A model generated the notes under the pieces. The model saw nothing but the letters and a program-made list of their open reading frames with translations. It searched no databases and was not told the DNA's origin. Source: a bacterium (GTDB lineage Bacteria > UBP6 > UBA1177 > JAKLFG01). Taken from it: DNA of 33,369 nucleotides. Location of the stretch: positions 1-33,369 of the forward strand of contig JAKLFG010000026.1 of assembly GCA_022711315.1 (NCBI GenBank). Reading direction: 5' to 3'. The position numbers and the translations under genes were made by a program. Numbering within the stretch: position 1 is the first letter of the stretch; the number at the start of each line of letters is the position of its first letter. Below, piece after piece: positions 17,597 to 24,794 of this stretch.

Positions 17597-19369
17597 TCAG
17601 TGCGCCTCCCCTGAGTGCTGTTGCATCCTTTCTTTAACGAACGCGTCGATCTCGTCGATATGGTCACGGAACACCTCGAATATCCGCCGGTCGAGTTTGC
17701 CCGCCGCCACCTCGTCGCCGAGTATGCGCAGAGCGACCTCGCGCGGAAGGGCTTTTTTGTAGGAACGGTCGGTGGCGGTCAGCGCGTCGTACATGTCGGC
17801 GAGGGACAGTATCCGTTCGACGATGCCGATATCGTCGCCTTTTTTTCCGTGCGGGTAGCCGCTCCCGTCGAGTTTCTCGTGGTGGTCGAGCACATGATCG
17901 GGGACCTGCGACAGTTCCCACGGCCACTGCATCGCCTTGAGTATCTCCCAACTTTTGACGGCGTGTTGTTCCATCTCGGTCCGCTCTTCGGCGGTCAGGT
18001 TGCCGCGCTCGATGGAAAGATAGCGGTGTTCCTGCTCGGTGAGCAGGGGGAGGTCCTCGCCGTCCAGGTGAAGGCGGCGGGCGGCCGTTTCGGCGAGGAG
18101 CGCGCGGTCACCGTCCGAAAGCGGCGCCGGCGTGTTGATGGCGTCGAGTCGCGCGAGGAACCGGTCGATGAGTTCGATATCCTTGCGATGGTCGCGACCC
18201 TTCGTCGTTTCATGGGCGAGCCGCTCACGCAGATAGCGGGTGCGCCAGAGTACCCGCTCGCGATCGTCGGCGTGGAGTTTGTTCGCCTTGGTGAGGATGT
18301 TCTCGCGGATGCCGACCTTGCCGAAATCGTGGAGCATGGAGGCGATCTCGGCGCCGCGCAGGAGGTCGTCGGAGAAGTCGTCCTTGCCCCCGGCGGCGAG
18401 CAGTTCGAGCGTCTTGCGCATCATGCAGGAGACGCGGACCGAGTGGCCCTTCGTCGCCGGGTCGCGCTGTTCGATGGCCTTGACCGACGAGACGACGAGC
18501 GAATCGAACAGGCCGCGGATCTCCTCGTACAGCCGGTTGTTCTCGACGGTGACCGCCGAAAGGGAGGCGAGCGACTGCAGGAGGAGTTCGTCGTATTTGG
18601 AGAACGGCAGGTAGCCGCTCTGGACCTCGTGCTTGTTGAGCAGTTGGACGGCGCCGATGACATCGCCGCGCGGCGTCTTCATGGGGGCGGTGAGCACCGA
18701 GTGGGTGCGGTACCCGAGCATGATGTCTATCTGCTTGTTGAAGGAGTAGGGGGCGTCCTCCGGCAGGGCGTAGGCGTCGGGGATGTTGAGCGTTTCGCCG
18801 GTCGCGCAGACGAACCCGACGAGACTGCGGCGGTTGAACGGTATCTCGCGCCGTTCGATGTCGACGCGGTTGAGTTTCTCGTTCTGCGAACGGATGAAGA
18901 AGATGCTCTTGCGGTCGCGGCTCATGAGATAGAGCGTCCCGGCCTCGGCGCGGGTCGCCCGGCGGGTGAAGGAGAGTATCTTGTCCCAGAGGCGCTGGGG
19001 ATCCTTTTCGGACGAGAGGTCGACGCCGATGTGGTAGTTCCCGATGACCTCGTCGCGGAGCGAATCGATGACCTCGATCAATTGGACAAGGAGATAGAGC
19101 GTGTAGGCGCTCAGTTTCTCGCCGTCGACCGAGAAGATGTTCGGCGGCCGGTGCTCGAACCCTTTCCCGAAGGCGACGAGCACGAGCCAGTCGCGGTCGC
19201 GCAGGGCCGATTTGACCTCCGGCGCCTGTTCCTCGTAGGTCACCACGATGGCCCGCGAAGGATGTCCGGCTATCCGACCGACCACCTCGTCCGCGGTGCG
19301 GTACAGTATGACCTCGTTGTCGTTCACCTCGGATATGACGAGGTCCTGGGGCAGGAACAGGGTGGTCAC
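17597..19369 (-). CDS. GAF-HD-GYP cyclic-di-GMP phosphodiesterase
   Basis: 590 aa. The GTG at 19369 overlaps the plsB stop (GTGA) and is chosen over a longer frame to 19681 because the extra 104 residues are Arg/Pro-rich sequence within plsB. Residues ~1-100 form an uncharacterised N-terminal domain; ~110-285 are a GAF sensor domain ('AEAGTLYLMSRDRKSIFF', 'APMKTPRGDVIGAVQLLNK'). The HD-GYP domain follows, with 'GHSVRVSCMMRKTLELL', H347-D348 in 'SMLHDFGKVGI' and GYP at about 504-506 in 'HHEKLDGSGYPHG'. HD and GYP are ~157 residues apart, far more than the usual ~65, owing to a helical insert ('KLHADDRERV' to 'EQEHRYLS'); I recall a GAF-HD-GYP subgroup with this insert. Predicted to hydrolyse c-di-GMP under control of the GAF ligand. 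Confidence 0.9.
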   Translation of the reverse strand: MTTLFLPQDLVISEVNDNEVILYRTADEVVGRIAGHPSRAIVVTYEEQAPEVKSALRDRDWLVLVAFGKGFEHRPPNIFSVDGEKLSAYTLYLLVQLIEVIDSLRDEVIGNYHIGVDLSSEKDPQRLWDKILSFTRRATRAEAGTLYLMSRDRKSIFFIRSQNEKLNRVDIERREIPFNRRSLVGFVCATGETLNIPDAYALPEDAPYSFNKQIDIMLGYRTHSVLTAPMKTPRGDVIGAVQLLNKHEVQSGYLPFSKYDELLLQSLASLSAVTVENNRLYEEIRGLFDSLVVSSVKAIEQRDPATKGHSVRVSCMMRKTLELLAAGGKDDFSDDLLRGAEIASMLHDFGKVGIRENILTKANKLHADDRERVLWRTRYLRERLAHETTKGRDHRKDIELIDRFLARLDAINTPAPLSDGDRALLAETAARRLHLDGEDLPLLTEQEHRYLSIERGNLTAEERTEMEQHAVKSWEILKAMQWPWELSQVPDHVLDHHEKLDGSGYPHGKKGDDIGIVERILSLADMYDALTATDRSYKKALPREVALRILGDEVAAGKLDRRIFEVFRDHIDEIDAFVKERMQQHSGEAH

Positions 19370-21645
19370 CGCGTCGTCTCCTCCCCGCGCTCCTTCAGCG
19401 CGGCAATGATGGTCCCGGTCTCGGTCGCGACATTCTCGCCGGTTTCGGGAACAAAGGCAAATAATTTGTCGAGAGCGCCCCGCTGTTCGAGGTAGAACAG
19501 CGCGTCGAACACCTCGTCGGTCGAAAAGAGCGCGCGGCGGCGGGTGAGCAGGCGGCCGAGCCGTTGCGCGGCGGCGCTTCGGCTTTCGAACGGGGCGGGC
19601 TGTTCCCGCAACAGGGTTGTTATCTGGGCGAGCAGTTCGAACGACGGAAGGAAGAAGCGGCAGAGCAGGGGAAGCACCCACGGCTCGGCCTCGACGGGCG
19701 CGAGCGCGTCGTCGAGCCGGTCGTCGGTGCGGTAGCCCTGGATGACCGCCTCGAGGTACCGTTCGACCGCCGCCTTGACCGGCGCGGGGACATCGAGGAG
19801 CGCGAGGAAGAGCGGCGCCAGAGCGAATGCGGCGGTGTTGCGGTGATAGGCGAACTCGGCGCGCGCCTCGCGGCTCAGCCGGTAGGCGTGTTCGCGGCGG
19901 CGCGATTCGACGATCTGTCCCGACGCGCGCAACCGATCGATGACCCGTGGCACATTGAGTTCGGTGTGCGAGAGCGCGGGGGCGAGCCGGTACCGCCCGC
20001 TTTTCCCGAGCAGGTGGACGATGTGCGCCATCTTCCGGACGAGTGCCGGGGCGAACACCTCGTCATCGGCGAGGAAGAACCCGGCGAACAGCCCCGAGAA
20101 CCCGACCTGTCCGTTCCGCTCGATGCGGTAGGCGACCTCGAGCGCGAACTCGTCGGTGAAGCCGCCGGGCAGGTAGAGCGGCTGACCGAACGACACCGAG
20201 ACGGGGCCGGCGCTTCCGCGTATGAGACCGATGAATTTGCGCAGGAACCCTTTCCGCTCCGGCTCCTTTATCGCGGTCGCCTCGGTCTGGTACTGCCGGA
20301 CCTCGCGCAATTGTTCGTAGGTGATGGAGACCGGGACGATGTACAGCCGCCGCCCGCTCTTCTTACGGATATCGGCGAGCATCGAGAGGACGCCGGTGCG
20401 CGGCGCCCGGACCCTGCCCGACCGGGTGCGTCCCCCCTCGATGAAGAATTCAAGGTGGTAGCCCGACTCGACGATGGTCCGCAGATAGGCGCGGAAGACC
20501 TCCTGATAGGCCGCGTCGTCGCGGACGCGCCGCCGGATGAAGAAGGCGCCGAGTCGTCGCAGGATGCCGCCGAGCGGGAAGAAATCGAGATTGTCGCCCG
20601 CCACGACGAGGGGGATGGCGACCTGTTCGCGGTAGAGGAGGTGGAACATGAGCAGATAGTCGAAATAACTGCGGTGCGATGGCACGAACACGAGCGTGAT
20701 GTTGCGCACGGCGGCGAGCCGCCGCAGGTAGTCGAGTTCCTCTATCCGGTAGAAGATGCGTGAGAAGACCGACGAAAGAAGCCGCCCGATGAGCCGCGAC
20801 ACCGCCTCGGTGAAGTAGGGGCTATAGTGCGTCGCTATCTCGTCGAGGTGGCGCGCCGCACTCTTTTTGTCCAGTTCGTTCGACGCCTGCAGGGAAAGGA
20901 GCGTCTCGTTGCGTATCTCGAACCAGTTGCGCAGAGCGGCGCCGACGACATTCTTCTTCTCGCCCTTCAATATCGCGTAGAATTTGCGGTAGAGGTGCGG
21001 GGTGTACCGCTCCTTCGGTATCGTGTGGGCGACCCCGAGCCGGACCGTCAGGCTTCGTCGGCCGAGCAGGAGCAGGAGCAGTTCGCGGAAGCTGGACCAC
21101 AGATAGCGCGTCCCGATGAAGGGGATGAGCCAACTGCGCTCATCCTTCTCCTCGCGGAAGACCTTGTCCCACAGAGTCGTGACCGGGACCGCTGCGATCT
21201 CCTTGGAGGGGACCTTCGACATGAAGTCGGCCCATATCGGATCGTGGGTGAAGAACTCCTGATCCTCGACCGGCAGATAGAGCGCCGTTATCTTGGGGGC
21301 GTACCGTCGCGGTGCGCCGCCCTTGAGCCACTCGACGAGAAGCCGCCACAGGTCGCGGAAGGTGAAAAAGATGAGCGTGCGGGGGCCGAACGAATGGGAC
21401 GGAGCGCGGAGGCCGCGCGATATGAGAAAGACATTCAAGAGGAACTGTTCGATGATGGATGAGCGGTTGGATATGTAGAAGAGCGTCTGTTTGCCGGCCG
21501 ACAGGGCGCGCAGGCCTTCGAGGTCGGCGATCTCGTAGGTGACCGACCGTTCGGCCAGCCGGGCGAGCACGCGAAAGAGCGTCCCGCCGGTGTCGCCGAA
21601 GAAGCGGCGGGCCGAAAAGAAAAAATAGGGATCGCGTACGCTCAA
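19366..21645 (-). CDS. plsB: glycerol-3-phosphate acyltransferase, PlsB-like
   Basis: 759 aa. It shows the acyltransferase blocks of the GPAT/DHAPAT family: HX4D in 'PSHRSYFDYLLM' (H324, D329), 'GGILRRLGAFFIRR', 'EFFIEGGRTRSGRVRAPRTG' and 'YIVPVSITYEQL'. PlsB transfers an acyl chain to sn-glycerol-3-phosphate at the inner membrane, the first step of phospholipid synthesis. Length and block order fit PlsB. The start is TTG at 21645, one nt after the upstream stop; there is no ATG or GTG nearby and only a loose G-rich stretch as ribosome binding site, so expression may depend on coupling to the phosphorylase gene. The stop overlaps the HD-GYP GTG by 4 nt. Confidence 0.9.
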   Translation of the reverse strand: MSVRDPYFFFSARRFFGDTGGTLFRVLARLAERSVTYEIADLEGLRALSAGKQTLFYISNRSSIIEQFLLNVFLISRGLRAPSHSFGPRTLIFFTFRDLWRLLVEWLKGGAPRRYAPKITALYLPVEDQEFFTHDPIWADFMSKVPSKEIAAVPVTTLWDKVFREEKDERSWLIPFIGTRYLWSSFRELLLLLLGRRSLTVRLGVAHTIPKERYTPHLYRKFYAILKGEKKNVVGAALRNWFEIRNETLLSLQASNELDKKSAARHLDEIATHYSPYFTEAVSRLIGRLLSSVFSRIFYRIEELDYLRRLAAVRNITLVFVPSHRSYFDYLLMFHLLYREQVAIPLVVAGDNLDFFPLGGILRRLGAFFIRRRVRDDAAYQEVFRAYLRTIVESGYHLEFFIEGGRTRSGRVRAPRTGVLSMLADIRKKSGRRLYIVPVSITYEQLREVRQYQTEATAIKEPERKGFLRKFIGLIRGSAGPVSVSFGQPLYLPGGFTDEFALEVAYRIERNGQVGFSGLFAGFFLADDEVFAPALVRKMAHIVHLLGKSGRYRLAPALSHTELNVPRVIDRLRASGQIVESRRREHAYRLSREARAEFAYHRNTAAFALAPLFLALLDVPAPVKAAVERYLEAVIQGYRTDDRLDDALAPVEAEPWVLPLLCRFFLPSFELLAQITTLLREQPAPFESRSAAAQRLGRLLTRRRALFSTDEVFDALFYLEQRGALDKLFAFVPETGENVATETGTIIAALKERGEETTR

Positions 21646-21646
21646 G

Positions 21647-22951
21647 TTACAGCCGCCCCCGGATGAGCCACGGCGTCGCCGGCGGCGTCGCGGTCACGGC
21701 CACCGCCTCCGCCAGCAGGTCGAGCGCGGCGTCGAGCCGTGACCGGTCGCGGTAATGCAGCCGGATGACCGGCTCTCCCTTCGTGACCCGGTCGCCCACC
21801 TTTTTCGGGAAGGTCAGTCCGACAGCGGGGTCGAGCGGGTCCTCCTTGCGATGGCGCCCCCCGCCGAGCGCCACGACCGCCCGGCCGCAGGCACGGGCCG
21901 CGATCTGCGTCACGAACCCGTCGCGTTCCGCTCTCAGTTCGTAGATGTGCGGTGCCACCGGGAGCAGGGCGGGGCTGTCGATGACGCGCGGGTCACCCCC
22001 CTGCAACTCGACCATCCGGCGGAATATCGAGAGCGCGGTGCCGTCGGCGAGTTTTTCCCGCGCCATGCCGACCGCCGCCGCGCGTGTCGCCGACTTGCCG
22101 AAAAGCATAAGGAGTTCAGCCGCTTGTCTCTCGACGAGTTCGCTCACCTGCGGCACCCTCTCGCCGCGCAGGACCGCCAGCGATTCGGCGATCTCGAGCG
22201 CGTGGCCCGCTGTCCGGCCGAGCGGTTCGGACATGTCGGTGAGGAGCACCGTCACCTTCGTCCCCGCCCGTTCGCCGATGGCCTTCATCGTCCGGGCGAG
22301 TTTCTTCGCGTCGCGCATCTCGCGCATGAAGGCGCCGTCGCCCGTCTTCACATCGAGCAGGAGCCCGTCTATCCCTTCGGCCAGTTTCTTCGACATGATG
22401 GAACTCGCGATGAGCGGCACCGATTCGACCGTCCCGGTCACATCGCGCAGGGCGTACAGCCGCCGGTCGAGCGGCGCTATCTCGGCGGTCTGCCCGATCA
22501 TCGCCACCCCGATATCCTGCACCTGCCGCGTGAACCTGCCGAGCGACAGGTCGGTGCGGAACCCCGGTATCGATTCGAGTTTGTCAAGCGTCCCGCCGGT
22601 GTGGGCGAGCCCCCGGCCCGACAGCATCGGTACACGGAACCCGAGCGCGGCAAGGAGCGGCGCGAGCGGTATCGATATCTTGTCGCCCACCCCGCCGGTC
22701 GAGTGCTTGTCCACGACCGGACGGCCGTCGTCGGGGAACGAAAGCACCTTGCCCGAATGGAGCATCCGGTCGGTCCAGAAGGACAGTTCGGCGGGCGAGA
22801 AGCCCCGGATGCAGACCGCCATGAGGAAGGCGGCCATCTGGTAGTCGGTCACCTCGTCGCGCAGATAGGCGTCGATGAGCCAGAGCAGGGCGTCCTCGTG
22901 GAGTTCCTTCCCGTCGCGTTTGTCCGCTATGAGGTCGTACACGGGGTACAT
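21647..22951 (-). CDS. deoA: thymidine/pyrimidine-nucleoside phosphorylase
   Basis: 434 aa, normal for the family. It cleaves thymidine (and possibly uridine) with phosphate to the base and (deoxy)ribose-1-phosphate in pyrimidine salvage. Evidence: 'DKHSTGGVGDKIS' (phosphate loop), the family signature region 'LSGRGLAHTGGTLDKLESI', 'SSIMSKKLAEGID' and 'LLLDVKTGDGAFM'. The domain order is as in DeoA/Pdp: a helical N-terminal domain, a central alpha/beta domain and the C-terminal 'VALGGGRHRKEDPLDP' domain. Two adjacent starts exist, GTG at 22954 and ATG at 22951; the ATG has GGAGA at better spacing. The symbol could equally be pdp, since substrate range cannot be read here. First gene of the six-gene run. 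Confidence 0.94.
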   Translation of the reverse strand: MYPVYDLIADKRDGKELHEDALLWLIDAYLRDEVTDYQMAAFLMAVCIRGFSPAELSFWTDRMLHSGKVLSFPDDGRPVVDKHSTGGVGDKISIPLAPLLAALGFRVPMLSGRGLAHTGGTLDKLESIPGFRTDLSLGRFTRQVQDIGVAMIGQTAEIAPLDRRLYALRDVTGTVESVPLIASSIMSKKLAEGIDGLLLDVKTGDGAFMREMRDAKKLARTMKAIGERAGTKVTVLLTDMSEPLGRTAGHALEIAESLAVLRGERVPQVSELVERQAAELLMLFGKSATRAAAVGMAREKLADGTALSIFRRMVELQGGDPRVIDSPALLPVAPHIYELRAERDGFVTQIAARACGRAVVALGGGRHRKEDPLDPAVGLTFPKKVGDRVTKGEPVIRLHYRDRSRLDAALDLLAEAVAVTATPPATPWLIRGRL

Positions 22952-22981
22952 CACGGTTCTCCGGCTCTTGATGAACGGCCC

Positions 22982-23010
22982 ATTCTATGAAAGGCCATCG
23001 GTGAAGTCAA
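22982..23010 (-). promoter_or_regulatory. putative promoter of the deoA-plsB-HD-GYP-recR run
   Basis: Minus strand: TTGACT, 17 bp, TAGAAT, followed by GGGCCG. It lies about 30 bp upstream of the ATG at 22951, so the leader is short. The spacing between the six genes (1 bp gap, 4 bp overlap, 2, 23 and 7 bp gaps) is consistent with a single transcript. Confidence 0.6.
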
Positions 23011-23159
23011 AAAATATCCCCCGGATCGCTTGCGCCTTTCCCTTGATCGCATGTTTGCGATAATCCTCAATAAAAACAAGCAAATAAAAAATTTTGTAAA
23101 AAGTAAGAATCCTTTTGAGCACCGCAGGTATCTTATGAATAGAACGGAAAAAAAGGCGG

Positions 23160-23187
23160 TTGCTTTTTGTTTTTGGAGTGATATGAT
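23160..23187 (+). promoter_or_regulatory. putative promoter of the lipoprotein/M6-like operon
   Basis: TTGCTT, 16 bp, TATGAT, followed by CGCCGC. The predicted transcript start is near 23195. It sits in the 275-bp gap after the divergent deoA gene; the rest of the gap (about 23060-23150) is AT-rich with no other feature recognised. Confidence 0.6.
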
Positions 23188-23202
23188 CGCCGCATATCTT
23201 AT

Positions 23203-23212
23203 CCTGATCAGG
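23203..23212. promoter_or_regulatory. 10-bp perfect palindrome, possible operator
   Basis: CCTGATCAGG, a perfect inverted repeat, lies about 8 bp downstream of the predicted transcript start and 14 bp before the ATG at 23227. It runs directly into GGGGGC, the only G-rich stretch that could serve as ribosome binding site, so a bound protein could affect both transcription and translation. Short palindromes also occur by chance. Confidence 0.25.
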
Positions 23213-23226
23213 GGGCGCAGAGACCT

Positions 23227-24792
23227 ATGAAAAAGAACGACCTGACGATGTTGTTGCTTTCGTTACTGCTCGCGGCGGTGGTCGCCTGCAAGCAGGAGAC
23301 GGCGAAGAACGATGCCGACACGGTGACTGCGGACGACGATGCACCGTACATGGAGGGCGATATCATAACAGGCGACGATACCGTCGTTCCCAACGATGAG
23401 ACCATTGACGAGGTTCTTTCCGACAACGATGCCATCAACTGTCCTGATCTTAAGGTTTATGAAAATGTCAAGGCGGCAGGGTTTCCGCTCAAGGATGGGA
23501 ACGGGAAGACGACTTTCTGTCGTCCCGGGTGTGACACGCCGACCGAGAACGATCCGCAGTGCGTGCGGAACCTGTGGGAGTGGATCAATTGGCGGCACTA
23601 TCAGGATTATCTGGCAGGCAAGAACACGCTTGGTGGAGATTACAATTACAAGGAGTGTTATCCGTGGCCATGTGTGTTGCCGGACCTAAAAAGCACCCCT
23701 ATTTCCTACAGTTCATGTGACCGCTCGCTGGTCTCAAACAATCTGCAGGCCGACAGCGGAACCGTATTTGATCTTCGGATAGAGAACGGATTTGTAGGCG
23801 GCAGTATGCTGAATGGCGGTATCAACACGCGAACCCTAATGTACGATGTCTCAAAAGACGAGTTTATCAGTATCGCCTCCAGCGGGGGAGCGGTCGGGCA
23901 CCATTCGGGGAGATTGATCTTTTACTCCACATTACACGATGTGATGCTTTATCCCGACGAAGGTTTTGGGAACATGTATGTCTTTTCAGCCAAAAAATCG
24001 GAAAACGGCTATAGATACGAGGTCATTTATGATGATGCCGATCACCAATCTCATTTTCAAAGACCACCTCTTGTGGGGGAAAAATGGGTTGTTCTGAACA
24101 TCCTGCACTGGGCGACCAAGATCATCGAGGTGGTCTATTCTAAAGTGGACGAATGGGAATGGCATCCGTTGAAGAGGGGCAAGGTGTACGAGGGGAATAT
24201 CGTCGGGGATCGCCTGACCTTCATCGACGACTGGCGCGGCGTGTATGTATGCGACCTCGACAAACTCCCCTTTGATCCCGACAAGGAATGTCTGCGGATA
24301 GACCGGGAGGGTGAGACGGCATATCAACCGAGATTGAACGAAGAGAACAATCAGCAAATGGTGTATCATGATGCATCGGGAGGCGACTACATAACATTGG
24401 TCGATCTGTCGGGAGAGAAGCCCGCATACACACTGTTGCCGTTCATTCCCTCGGAATCGCAGAGTCTCGGCGGATATCCGCACCAGTTCAAGGGGCAACT
24501 GATCCTTTATGATGAAATGTTCACCCCCCTCAACGACACCCGCGCCGACTATAAGGCCTGTTTTTACCGGGTTGATCTGAAAAAGAATTACTGTCCGACA
24601 AAGCATGTGGACCCCATAGCCTTAAGATATAATATGGGCTTCAATTCTTTCGACGGCAGTTATCAAACATGGAAAACGCCATCTGGAACCATGTCTTATA
24701 TCCGCGACATGGATTGTTATTGTAAACAGGAAGGATTGTGTCCGCATGAGAGCACATTAAAGATAAAAAAGAACCTTGGGGAAGGAGGATGA
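23227..24792 (+). CDS. lipoprotein with acidic tether, partner gene of the M6-like protein
   Basis: 521 aa. The signal peptide starts 'MKKND' and ends in the lipobox 'LAAVVAC|KQE'; the ATG at 23227 is preferred to an internal one at 23248 because it supplies the Lys residues of the n-region. Residues ~22-72 are the acidic tether ('TADDDAPYMEGD', 'DDTVVPNDETIDEV'). The rest is rich in Tyr, Trp, Asp and Gly with strand-turn patterning ('GRLIFYSTLHDVMLYPDEG', 'GDYITLVDLSGEKPAYTL'), suggesting a beta-propeller without a recognised repeat family; paired Cys occur near both ends ('CYPWPC', 'CYCKQEGLC'). The stop overlaps the GGAGGATG in front of the next gene, so the two are probably coupled. Its GC content is lower than that of the deoA-recR genes. 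Function unknown. Confidence 0.82.
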   Translation: MKKNDLTMLLLSLLLAAVVACKQETAKNDADTVTADDDAPYMEGDIITGDDTVVPNDETIDEVLSDNDAINCPDLKVYENVKAAGFPLKDGNGKTTFCRPGCDTPTENDPQCVRNLWEWINWRHYQDYLAGKNTLGGDYNYKECYPWPCVLPDLKSTPISYSSCDRSLVSNNLQADSGTVFDLRIENGFVGGSMLNGGINTRTLMYDVSKDEFISIASSGGAVGHHSGRLIFYSTLHDVMLYPDEGFGNMYVFSAKKSENGYRYEVIYDDADHQSHFQRPPLVGEKWVVLNILHWATKIIEVVYSKVDEWEWHPLKRGKVYEGNIVGDRLTFIDDWRGVYVCDLDKLPFDPDKECLRIDREGETAYQPRLNEENNQQMVYHDASGGDYITLVDLSGEKPAYTLLPFIPSESQSLGGYPHQFKGQLILYDEMFTPLNDTRADYKACFYRVDLKKNYCPTKHVDPIALRYNMGFNSFDGSYQTWKTPSGTMSYIRDMDCYCKQEGLCPHESTLKIKKNLGEGG

Positions 24793-24794
24793 CC

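Noticed and set aside
17856..18331. The ~90-residue insert between HD and GYP as a new domain
   Set aside because: I recall the same kind of helical insert in a subgroup of GAF-HD-GYP proteins, so it is not treated as new; both key motifs are intact.
23060..23150. AT-rich gap as a replication origin or mobile-element scar
   Set aside because: No DnaA-box cluster, inverted repeats or target-site duplication could be seen; it is a short gap between divergent promoters.
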